Under the pieces are notes generated by a model that saw only the letters and a list, made by a program, of their open reading frames with translations, did not search any database and had not been told where the DNA came from. Positions 47,526 to 60,300 of a DNA stretch of 64,000 bases are shown piece by piece. The stretch is from Drosophila persimilis (taxonomy: Eukaryota > Arthropoda > Insecta > Diptera > Drosophilidae), in contig NW_020825294.1 of assembly GCF_003286085.1 (NCBI RefSeq), positions 16,179,844-16,243,843 of the forward strand, in the 5' to 3' direction. The position numbers were made by a program, and so were the translations under genes. The stretch's first letter is position 1, and each line of letters opens with the position of its first letter.

Positions 47526-49589
47526 GGTGGCGGGAAATTTATATCCCCTGCCGGACAACTTATCACTGCTGACAAAATACGTCTCTCCACTGGCAGAAAA
47601 CTTATCTCCGGTGGCGGGAAATTTATATCCGCTGGCGGAAAACTTTTCTCCAGAGGGGGAAATTTATAGCCCCTGCCGGACAACTTATCTCTGCTGACAA
47701 AATACGTCTCTCCGCTGGCAGAAAACTTATCTCCGGTGGCGGGAAATTTATATCCGCTGGCGGAAAACTTTTCTCCAGAGGGGGAAATTTATAGCCCCTG
47801 CCGGACAACTTATCTCTGCTGACAAAATACGTCTCTCCGGTGGCGGAAAACTTATCTCCGGTGGCGGGAAATTTATATCCCCTGCCGGACAACTTAACTC
47901 TGCTGACAAAATACGTCTCTCCGGTGGCGGAAAACTTATCTCCGGTGGCGGGAAATTTATATCCCCTGCCGGACAACTTATCACTGCTGACAAAATACGT
48001 CTCTCCACTGGCAGAAAACTTATCTCCGGTGGCGGGAAATTTATATCCGCTGGCGGAAAACTTTTCTCCAGAGGGGGAAATTTATATCCCCTGCCGGACA
48101 ACTTATCTCTGCTGACAAAATACGTCTCTCCGGTGGCGGAAAACTTATCTCCGGTGGCGGGAAATTTATAGCCCCTGCCGGACAACTTATCTCTGCTGAC
48201 AAAATACGTCTATCCGCTGGCGGAAAACTTATCTACGCAGACGACCTACGTTTCTCCGCCGGCAGAAAACTTATCTCCGCTGGCAAAACATTTACTTCCG
48301 GCGGCGGGACATCTTATCTCGGCAAACAAAATACATCTCTCCGCTGGCGGAAAACTTATTTCCGGTGGCGGGAAATCTATATCCCCTGCCGGACAAATTA
48401 TCTCTGCTGACGAAACACGTCTCTCCGCTTGCAGAAAACTTATCTCTGCAGACGAAATACGTCTCTCCGCTGGCGGAAAACTAATTTCCGGTGGCGGGAA
48501 ATTTATAGCCCCTGCCGGACAACTTATCTCTGCTGACAAAATACGTCTCTCCGGTGGCGGGAAATTTATATCCCCTGCCGGACAACTTATCACTGCTGAC
48601 AAAATACGTCTCTCCACTGGCAGAAAACTTATCTCCGGTGGCGGGAAATTTATATCCGCTGGCGGAAAACTTTTCTCCAGAGGGGGAAATTTATAGCCCC
48701 TGCCGGACAACTTATCTCTGCTGACAAAATACGTCTCTCCGCTGGCAGAAAACTTATCTCCGGTGGCGGGAAATTTATATCCGCTGGCGGAAAACTTTTC
48801 TCCAGAGGGGGAAATTTATAGCCCCTGCCGGACAACTTATCTCTGCTGACAAAATACGTCTCTCCGGTGGCGGAAAACTTATCTCCGGTGGCGGGAAATT
48901 TATATCCCCTGCCGGACAACTTATCTCTGCTGACAAAATACGTCTCTCCGGTGGCGGAAAACTTATCTCCGGTGGCGGGAAATTTATATCCCCTGCCGGA
49001 CAACTTATCACTGCTGACAAAATACGTCTCTCCACTGGCAGAAAACTTATCTCCGGTGGCGGGAAATTTATATCCGCTGGCGGAAAACTTTTCTCCAGAG
49101 GGGGAAATTTATAGCCCCTGCCGGACAACTTATCTCTGCTGACAAAATACGTCTCTCCGCTGGCAGAAAACTTATCTCCGGTGGCGGGAAATTTATATCC
49201 CCTGCCGGACAACTTATCACTGCTGACAAAATACGTCTCTCCACTGGCAGAAAACTTATCTCCGGTGGCGGGAAATTTATATCCGCTGGCGGAAAACTTT
49301 TCTCCAGAGGGGGAAATTTATAGCCCCTGCCGGACAACTTATCTCTGCTGACAAAATACGTCTCTCCGCTGGCAGAAAACTTATCTCCGGTGGCGGGAAA
49401 TTTATATCCGCTGGCGGAAAACTTTTCTCCAGAGGGGGAAATTTATAGCCCCTGCCGGACAACTTATCTCTGCTGACAAAATACGTCTCTCCGGTGGCGG
49501 GAAATTTATATCCCCTGCCGGACAACTTATCACTGCTGACAAAATACGTCTCTCCACTGGCAGAAAACTTATCTCCGGTGGCGGGAAAT

Positions 49590-52500
49590 TTATATCCGCT
49601 GGCGGAAAACTTTTCTCCAGAGGGGGAAATTTATAGCCCCTGCCGGACAACTTATCTCTGCTGACAAAATACGTCTCTCCGGTGGCGGAAAACTTATCTC
49701 CGGTGGCGGGAAATTTATATCCCCTGCCGGACAACTTATCTCTGCTGACAAAATACGTCTCTCCGGTGGCGGAAAACTTATCTCCGGTGGCGGGAAATTT
49801 ATATCCCCTGCCGGACAACTTATCACTGCTGACAAAATACGTCTCTCCACTGGCAGAAAACTTATCTCCGGTGGCGGGAAATTTATATCCGCTGGCGGAA
49901 AACTTTTCTCCAGAGGGGGAAATTTATATCCCCTGCCGGACAACTTATCTCTGCTGACAAAATACGTCTCTCCGGTGGCGGAAAACTTATCTCCGGTGGC
50001 GGGAAATTTATAGCCCCTGCCGGACAACTTATCTCTGCTGACAAAATACGTCTATCCGCTGGCGGAAAACTTATCTACGCAGACGACCTACGTTTCTCGG
50101 CCGGCAGAAAACTTATCTCCGCTGGCAAAACATTTACTTCCGGCGGCGGGACATCTTATCTCGGCAAACAAAATACATCTCTCCGCTGGCGGAAAACTTA
50201 TTTCCGGTGGCGGGAAATATATATCCCCTGCCGGACAACTTATCTCTGCTGACAAAATACGTCTCTCCGGTGGCGGAAAACTTATCTCCGGTGGCGGGAA
50301 ATTTATATCCCCTGCCGGACAACTTATCTCTGCTGACAAAATACGTCTCTCCGCTGGCAGAAAACTTAACTCCGGTGGCGGGAAATTTATATCCGCTGGC
50401 GGAAAACTTTTCTCCGCTGACAGACATCTTATCTTATCTTATCTTTGCTGACAAAATACGTCTTTCCGCGGGCAGAAAACTTATTTCCGGTGGCGGGAAA
50501 TTTATATCCCCTGTCGGATTACTTACCTCAGCTAACGAAATACGTCTATCCGCTGGCAGAACATTTACTTCCGGCGGCGAGGAATTTATATCCCCTGCCG
50601 GACATCTTATCTCTGCTGACAAAATACATCTCTCCGCAGGCGGAAAACTTATTTCCGGTGGCGGGAAATTTATATCCCCTGCCGGACTACTTACCTCATC
50701 TAACGAAATACGTCTATCCGCTGGCAGAACATTTACCTCCGGTGGCGGGAAATATATATCCCCTGCCGGACATCTTATCTCTGCTGACAAAATACATCTC
50801 TCTGATGGCGGGAAATTTATATCCGCTGGCGGAAAACTTTTTTCCGCTCACAGACATCCTCTCTCCGCTGGCAGAACATATACTTCCGGCGGCGGGAAAT
50901 TTATATCCCCTGCCGGACTACTTACCTCAGCTAACGAAATACGTCTATCCGCTGGCTGAACATTTACTTCCGGCGGCGTGAAATCTATATCCCCTGCCGG
51001 ACAACTTATCTCTGCTGACGAAATACATCTCTCCGATGGCGGAAAACTTATTTCCGGTGGCGGAAAATCTATATCCCCTGCCGGACAACTTATCTCTGCT
51101 GACAAAATACGTCTCTCCGGTGGCGGAAAACTTATCTCCGGTGGCGGGAAATTTATATCCGCTGGCGGAAAACTTTTCTCCAGAGGGGGAAATTTATAGC
51201 CTCTGCCGGACAACTTATCTCCGCTGACGAACTACGTTTCTCCGCCGGCAGAAAACTTATCTCCGCTGGCAGATCATTTACCTCCGGCGGCGGAAAATTT
51301 ATATCCCCTGCCGGACAACTTATCTCTGCTGACAAAATACGTCTCTCCGGTGGCGGAAAACTTTTCTCCGGTGGCGGGAAATTTATATCCCCTGCCGGAC
51401 AACTTATCTCTGCTGACAAAATACGTCTCTCCGGTGGCGGAAAACTTATCTCCGGTGGCGGGAAATTTATATCCGCTGGCGGAAAACTTTTCTCCAGAGG
51501 GGGAAATTTATAGCCCCTGCCGGACAACTTATCTCTGCTGACAAAATACGTCTCTCCGCTGGCAGAAAACTTATCTCCGGTGGCGGGAAATTTATATCCG
51601 CTGGCGGAAAACTTTTCTCCAGAGGGGGAAATTTATAGCCCCTGCCGGACAACTTATCTCTGCTGACAAAATACGTCTCTCCGGTGGCGGGAAATTTATA
51701 TCCCCTGCCGGACAACTTATCACTGCTGACAAAATACGTCTCTCCACTGGCAGAAAACTTATCTCCGGTGGCGGGAAATTTATATCCGCTGGCGGAAAAC
51801 TTTTCTCCAGAGGGGGAAATTTATAGCCCCTGCCGGACAACTTATCTCTGCTGACAAAATACGTCTCTCCGCTGGCAGAAAACTTATCTCCGGTGGCGGG
51901 AAATTTATATCCGCTGGCGGAAAACTTTTCTCCAGAGGGGGAAATTTATAGCCCCTGCCGGACAACTTATCTCTGCTGACAAAATACGTCTCTCCGGTGG
52001 CGGAAAACTTATCTCCGGTGGCGGGAAATTTATATCCCCTGCCGGACAACTTATCTCTGCTGACAAAATACGTCTCTCCGGTGGCGGAAAACTTATCTCC
52101 GGTGGCGGGAAATTTATATCCCCTGCCGGACAACTTATCACTGCTGACAAAATACGTCTCTCCACTGGCAGAAAACTTATCTCCGGTGGCGGGAAATTTA
52201 TATCCGCTGGCGGAAAACTTTTCTCCAGAGGGGGAAATTTATATCCCCTGCCGGACAACTTATCTCTGCTGACAAAATACGTCTCTCCGGTGGCGGAAAA
52301 CTTATCTCCGGTGGCGGGAAATTTATAGCCCCTGCCGGACAACTTATCTCTGCTGACAAAATACGTCTATCCGCTGGCGGAAAACTTATCTACGCAGACG
52401 ACCTACGTTTCTCGGCCGGCAGAAAACTTATCTCCGCTGGCAAAACATTTACTTCCGGCGGCGGGACATCTTATCTCGGCAAACAAAATACATCTCTCCG

Positions 52501-53758
52501 CTGGCGGAAAACTTATTTCCGGTGGCGGGAAATATATATCCCCTGCCGGACAACTTATCTCTGCTGACAAAATACGTCTCTCCGGTGGCGGAAAACTTAT
52601 CTCCGGTGGCGGGAAATTTATATCCCCTGCCGGACAACTTATCTCTGCTGACAAAATACGTCTCTCCGCTGGCAGAAAACTTAACTCCGGTGGCGGGAAA
52701 TTTATATCCCCTGCCGGACTACTTACCTCAGCTAACGAAATACGTCTATCCGCTGGCAGAACATTTACTTCCGGCGGCGAGGAATTTATATCCCCTGCCG
52801 GACATCTTATCTCTGCTGACAAAATACATCTCTCCGCAGGCGGAAAACTTATTTCCGGTGGCGGGAAATTTATATCCCCTGCCGGACTACTTACCTCATC
52901 TAACGAAATACGTCTATCCGCTGGCAGAACATTTACCTCCGGTGGCGGGAAATATATATCCCCTGCCGGACATCTTATCTCTGCTGACAAAATACATCTC
53001 TCTGATGGCGGGAAATTTATATCCGCTGGCGGAAAACTTTTTTCCGCTCACAGACATCCTCTCTCCGCTGGCAGAACATATACTTCCGGCGGCGGGAAAT
53101 TTATATCCCCTGCCGGACTACTTACCTCAGCTAACGAAATACGTCTATCCGCTGGCTGAACATTTACTTCCGGCGGCGTGAAATCTATATCCCCTGCCGG
53201 ACAACTTATCTCTGCTGACGAAATACATCTCTCCGATGGCGGAAAACTTATTTCCGGTGGCGGAAAATCTATATCCCCTGCCGGACAACTTATCTCTGCT
53301 GACAAAATACGTCTCTCCGGTGGCGGAAAACTTATCTCCGGTGGCGGGAAATTTATATCCGCTGGCGGAAAACTTTTCTCCAGAGGGGGAAATTTATAGC
53401 CTCTGCCGGACAACTTATCTCCGCTGACGAACTACGTTTCTCCGCCGGCAGAAAACTTATCTCCGCTGGCAGATCATTTACCTCCGGCGGCGGAAAATTT
53501 ATATCCCCTGCCGGACAACTTATCTCTGCTGACAAAATACGTCTCTCCGGTGGCGGAAAACTTTTCTCCGGTGGCGGGAAATTTATATCCCCTGCCGGAC
53601 AACTTATCTCTGCTGACAAAATACGTCTCTCCGGTGGCGGAAAACTTATCTCCGGTGGCGGGAAATTTATATCCGCTGGCGGAAAACTTTTCTCCAGAGG
53701 GGGAAATTTATAGCCCCTGCCGGACAACTTATCTCTGCTGACAAAATACGTCTCTCCG
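49590..53758 (+). repeat. Higher-order duplication, offset 2,315 then 2,200 bp
   Basis: The left part (49590 to about 50380) recurs at +2315; the right part (about 50521 to 51558) recurs at +2200. The 115-bp change in offset reflects loss of a segment in the right copy near 52700 that holds the TCTTA block in the left copy (50427-50452). Confidence 0.85.
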
Positions 53759-54360
53759 GAGGCAGAAAACTTATCTACGGCGGCGGGAAATTTATATCCC
53801 CTGCCGGACAACTTATCTCTGCTGACGAAATACGTCTCTCCGGTGGCGGAAAACTTATCTCCGGTGGCGGGAAATTTATATCCCCTGCCGGACAACTTAT
53901 CTCTGCTGACAAAATACGTCTCTCCGGTGGCGGAAAACTTATCTCCGGTGGCGGGAAATTTATATCCCCTGCCGGACAACTTATCTCTGCTGACGAAATA
54001 CGTCTCTCCGCTGGCGGAAAACTTATTTCCGGTGGCGGGAAATCTATCTCCGCTGGCAGATAATTTATCTCCGCTGACGAGCTACGATTCTCCGCTGGCA
54101 GAACATTTACCTCCGGCGGCGGAAAATTTATATCCCCTGCCGGACAACTTATCTCTGCTGACAAAATACGTCTCTCCGGTGGCGGAAAACTTATCTCCGG
54201 TGGCGGGAAATTTATATCCCCTGCCGGACAACTTATCTCTGCTGACAAAATACGTCTCTCCGGTGGCGGAAAACTTATCTCCGGTGGCGGGAAATTTATA
54301 TCCGCTGGCGGAAAACTTTTCTCCAGAGGGGGAAATTTATAGCCCCTGCCGGACTACTTA

Positions 54361-57300
54361 CCTCAGCTAACGAAATACGTCTATCCGCTGCCAGAACATT
54401 TACCTCCGGTGGCGGGAAATCTACATACCCTGCCGGACAACTTATCTCTGCTGACGAAATACATCTCTCCGTTTATGGAAAACTTATTTCTGGTTGCGGG
54501 AAATATATATCCCCTGGCAGACAAATTATCTCTGCTGACGAATTACGTCTCTCCGCTGGCGGAAAACATATTTCCGGTGGCGGGAAATCTATATCCCCTG
54601 CCAAACAAATTATCTCTGCTGACGAAATACGTCTCTCCGCTGGCGGACAATTTATCTCCGCTGACGAAATACGACTCTCCGCTGGTGGAAAACTTAACTC
54701 CGGCGTCGGGAAATTTATATCCCCGAAGGACAATTTATCCCCGCAGACTAATTACGTTCCTCTGCTGGCAGAACACTTATCTCCGGTGGCTGGAAATTTA
54801 TATCCGCTGGCGGAAAAATTTTCTCCGCTCACAGACATCATATCTCCGCTGGCAGAACATTAACCTCCGGCGGCGGGAAATTTATATCCCCTGCCGGACA
54901 TCTTATCTCTGCTGACAAAATACGTCTCTCCGATGGCGGAAAACTTATTTCCGGTGGCGGAAAATCTATATCCCCTGCCGGACAACTTATCTCTGCTGAC
55001 AAAATACGTCTCTCCGGTGGCGGAAAACTTATCTCCGGTGGCGGGAAATTTATATCCCCTGCCGGACAACTCATCTCTGCTGACAAAATACGTCTCTCCG
55101 GTGGCGGAAAACTTATCTCCGGTGGCGGGAAATTTATATCCGCTGGCGGAAAACTTTTCTCCAGAGGGGGAAATTTATAGCCTCTGCCGGACAACTTATC
55201 TCCGCTGACGAACTACGTTTCCCCGCTGGCAGAAAACTTATCTCCGCTGGCAGATCATTTACCTCCGGCGGCGGAAAATTTATATCCCCTGCCGGACAAC
55301 TTATCTCTGCTGACAAAATACGTCTCTCCGGTGGCGGAAAACTTATCTCCGGTGGCGGGAAGTTTATATCCCCTGCCGGACAACTTATCTCTGCTCACAA
55401 AATACGTCTCTCCGCTTGCAGAAATCTTATCTCCGGCGTCGGGAAATTTATATCCCCTGACGGACAATTTATCCCCGCTGACGAATTACGTTTCTCCGCC
55501 GGCAGAACATTTACTTCCGGCGGCGAGGAATTTATATCCCCTGCCGGACATCTTATCTCTGCTGACAAAATACATCTCTCCGCTGCCTAACAACTTATCT
55601 CTTCTGACAATATACGGCTCTTCGCTGGCGGAAAACTTATCTCCGGCGGCGGGAAATTTATATCCCCGAAGGACAATTTATCCCCGCAGACTAATTACGT
55701 TCCTCTGCTGGCAGAACACTTATCTCCGGTGGCTGGAAATTTATATCCGCTGGCGGAAAAATTTTCTCCGCTCACAGACATCATATCTCCGCTGGCAGAA
55801 CATTAACCTCCGGCGGCGGGAAATTTATATCCCCTGCCGGACATCTTATCTCTGCTGACAAAATACATCTCCGCTGCCTAACAACTTATCTCTGCTGACA
55901 AAATACGTCTCTTCGCTGGCGGAAAACGGGATATTTATATCCCCTGCCGGACAACTTATCTCTGCTAACGAAATACGTCTATCCGCTGGCGGAAAACTTA
56001 TCTCCGCTGACAGACTTCTTATCTCCGCTGCCAGACATCTTATCTCTGCTGACGAACTACTTCTCTGCGCTGGCGGAAAACTTATTTCGTATGGAGGGAA
56101 ATCTATATCCGTTGGCGGACAACTTATCTCCGCTGGCAGACAATTTATCTCCGCTGACGAACAACGATTCTCCGCTGGTGGAAAACTTAACTCCGGCGGT
56201 GGGAAATTTGTATCCCCAGACGGACAATTTACCCCGCAGACGAATTACGTTTCTCCGCAGGCGGAAAACTTATTTCCGGTGGCGGGAAATCTATATCCCC
56301 TGCCGGACAACTTATCTCTGCTGACGAAATGCGTCTCTCCGCTGGCAGAAAACTTATCTCCGGCGGCGGGAAATGTATATCCCCTGCCGGACATCTTATC
56401 TCTGCTGACGAAATACTTCTCTCCGCTGGCGGAAAACTTTTTTCCGGTGGCGGGATCTCTATATCCCCTGCCGGACAACTTATCTCTGCTGACGAAATAC
56501 GTCTCTCCGCTGGCAGAAAACTTATCTCCGGCGGCGGGATATTTATATCCCCTGCCGGAAAACGTATCTCTGCTGACGAAATAAGTCTCTCCGCTGGCGG
56601 AATACTTATTTTCGGTGGCGGCAAATTTATATCCCCTGCCGGACAACTTATCTCTGCTGACGAAATACGTCTCTCCGCTGGCGGAAAACTTATTTCCGGT
56701 GGCGGGAAATCTATCTCCGCTGGCAGATAATTTATCTCCGCTGACGAGCTACGATTCTCCGCTGGCAGAACATTTACCTCCGGCGGCGGAAAATTTATAT
56801 CCCCTGCCGGACAACTTATCTCTGCTGACAAAATACGTCTCTCCGGTGGCGGAAAACTTATCTCCGGTGGCGGGAAATTTATATCCCCTGCCGGACAACT
56901 TATCTCTGCTGACAAAATACGTCTCTCCGGTGGCGGAAAACTTATCTCCGGTGGCGGGAAATTTATATCCGCTGGCGGAAAACTTTTCTCCAGAGGGGGA
57001 AATTTATAGCCCCTGCCGGATAACTTATCTCTGCTGACAAAATACGTCTCTCCGCTGGCAGAAAACTTATCTCCGGTGGCGAGAAATTTATATCCGCTGG
57101 CGGAAAACTTTTCTCCAGAGGGGGAAATTTATAGCCCCTGCCGGACAACTTATCTCTGCTGACAAAATACGTCTCTCCGGTGGCGGAAAACTTATCTACG
57201 GCGGCGGGAAATCTATATTCCCTGCCAGACAACTTATCTCTGCTGACGAAATACGTCTCTCCGCTGGCGGAAAACTTATTTCCGGTGGCGGGAAATTTAT

Positions 57301-60300
57301 ATCCGCTGACGGAAAACTTTTCTCCGCTCACAGACATCTTATCTCCGCTGGCAGAACATTTACTTCCGGCGGCGGGAAATTTATATCCCCTGCCGGACTA
57401 CTTACCTCAGCTAACGAAATACGTCTATCCGCTGCCAGAACATTTACCTCCGGTGGCGGGAAATCTACATACCCTGCCGGACAACTTATCTCTGCTGACG
57501 AAATACATCTCTCCGTTTATGGAAAACTTATTTCTGGTTGCGGGAAATATATATCCCCTGCCAGACAAATTATCTCTGCTGACGAATTGCGTCTCTCCGC
57601 TGGCGGAAAACATATTTCCGGTGGCGGGAAATCTATATCCCCTGCCAAACAAATTATCTCTGCTGACGAAATACGTCTCTCCGCTGGCGGAAAACTTATT
57701 TCCGGTGGCGTACAATTTATCTCCGCTGACGAACTACGATTCTCCGCTTGCAGAAATCTTATCTCCGGCGTCGGGAAATTTATATCCCCTGACGGACAAT
57801 TTATCCCCGCTGACGAATTACGTTTCTCCGCCGGCAGAACATTTACTTCCGGCGGCGAGGAATTTATATCCCCTGCCGGACATCTTATCTCTGCTGACAA
57901 AATACATCTCTCCGCTGCCTAACAACTTATCTCTTCTGACAATATACGGCTCTTCGCTGGCGGAAAACTTATCTCCGGCGGCGGGAAATTTATATCCCCG
58001 AAGGACAATTTATCCCCGCAGACTAATTACGTTCCTCTGCTGGCAGAACACTTATCTCCGGTGGCTGGAAATTTATATCCGCTGGCGGAAAAATTTTCTC
58101 CGCTCACAGACATCATATCTCCGCTGGCAGAACATTAACCTCCGGCGGCGGGAAATTTATATCCCCTGCCGGACATCTTATCTCTGCTGACAAAATACAT
58201 CTCCGCTGCCTAACAACTTATCTCTGCTGACGAAATACATCTCTCCGCTGGCGGAAAACTGATTTCCGGTGGCGGGAAATCTATATCCCCTGCCGGACAA
58301 CTTATCTCTGCTGACGAAATATGACTCTCCGCTGGTGGAAAACTTAACTCCGGCGGCGGGAAATTTGTATCCCCAGACGGACAATTTACCCCGCACACGA
58401 ATTACGTTTCTCCGCAGGCGGAAAACTTATTTCCGGTGGCGGGAAATCTATATCCCCTGCCAGACAAATTATCTCTGCTGACGAAATACGTCTCTCCGCT
58501 GGCGGAAAACTTATTTCCGGTGGCGGGAAATCTATATCCCCTGCCAGAAAACTTATCTCTGCTGAGGAAATACATCTCTCCGCTGGCGGAAAACTTATTT
58601 CCGGTGGCGGGAAATTTATATCCGCTGACGAACAACGACTCTCCGCTGGCAAAAAACTTATCTCCGGCGGCGGGAAATTTATATCCCCAGAACGACAATT
58701 TATCCCCGCAGACTAATTACGTTCCTCTGCTGGCAGAACACTTATCTCCGGTGGCGGAAAATTTATATCCGCTGGCGGAAAAATTTTCTCCGCTCACAGA
58801 CATCTTATCTCCGCTGGCAGAACATTAATCTCCGGCGGCGGGATTTTTATATCCCCTGCCGCACAACTTACCTCTGCTAACGAAATACGATCTACGATTC
58901 TCCGCTTGCCGAAATCTTATCTCCGGCGGCGGAAAATTTATATCCCCTGACGGACAATTTATCCCCGCTGACGAATTACGTTTCTCCGCCGGCAGAACAT
59001 TTACTTCCGGCGGCGAGGAATTTATATCCCCTGCCGGACAACTTATCTCTGCTGACAAAATACATCTCTCCGCTGCCTAACAACTTATCTCTGCTGACAA
59101 AATACGTCTCTTCGCTGGCGGAAAACGGGATATTTATATCCCCTGCCGGACAACTTATCTCTGCTAACGAAATACGTCTATCCGCTGGCGGAAAACTTAT
59201 TTATGGTGGCGGGAAATCTATATCCCCTGCTAGACAAATTATCTCTTCTGACGAAATAGTCTCTCCGCTGGCGGAAAACTTAACTCCGGCGGTGGGAAAT
59301 TTGTATCCCCAGACGGACAATTTACCCCGCAGACGAATTACGTTTCTCCGCAGGCGGAAAACTTATTTCCGGTGGCGGGAAATCTATATCCCCTGCCGGA
59401 CAACTTATCTCTGCTAACGAAATACGTCTCTCCGCTGGCGGAAAACTTATCTCCGCTGACAGACTTCTTATCTCCGCTGCCAGACATTTTATCTCTGCTG
59501 ACGAACTACTTCTCTGCGCTGGCGGAAAACTTATTTCGTGTGGAGGGAAATCTATATCCGTTGGCGGACAACTTATCTCCGCTGACGAACAACGATTCTC
59601 CGCTGGTGGAAAACTTAACTCCGGCGGTGGGAAATTTGTATCCCCAGACGGACAATTTACCCCGCAGACGAATTACGTTTCTCCGCAGGCGGAAAACTTA
59701 TTTCCGGTGGCGGGAAATCTATATCCCCTGCCAGACATCTTATCTCTGCTGACGAACTACTTCTCTGCGCTGGCGGAAAACTTATTTCGTGTGGAGGGAA
59801 ATCTATATCCGTTGGCGGACATCTTATCTCTGCTGACAAAATACATCTCCGCTGCCTAACAACTTATCTCTGCTGACGAAATACATCTCTCCGCTGGCGG
59901 AAAACTGATTTCCGGTGGCGGGAAATCTATATCCCCTGCCGGACAACTTATCTCTGCTGACGAAATATGACTCTCCGCTGGTGGAAAACTTAACTCCGGC
60001 GGTGGGAAATTTGTATCCCCAGATGGACAATTTACCCCGCACACGAATTACGTTTCTCCGCTGGCGGAAAACTTATTTCCGGTGGCGGGAAATCTATATC
60101 CTCTGCCAGACACAACTTATCTCTGCTAACGAAATACATCTCTCCGCTGGCGGAAAACTTATTTTCGGCGGCGGGAAATCTATATCCATTGCCAGACAAG
60201 TTATCCCTGCTGACGAAATACGTCTCTCCGCTGGCAGAATACTTATCTCCGGCGGCGGGATATTTATATCCCCTGATGGAAAACTTATCTCTGCTGACGA

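Larger units (their letters stand above)
24841..54360 (+). repeat. Satellite array, homogenised central domain with higher-order repeats
   Basis: About 29.5 kb of the 21-bp satellite in which blocks of 0.7-4 kb recur with almost no differences. Hallmarks are a 20-bp B variant following an A variant that ends CTCCAGA, a block with three TCTTA units (GACAGACATCTTATC then TTATCTTATC), and a CTTTTCGCCCCCCCTCTGG block near 24917, 32143, 42714 and 46573. Because one monomer is 20 bp and other indels exist, higher-order periods such as 1248 are not multiples of 21, and reading frames shift often. No non-satellite insertion is seen. Confidence 0.95.
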
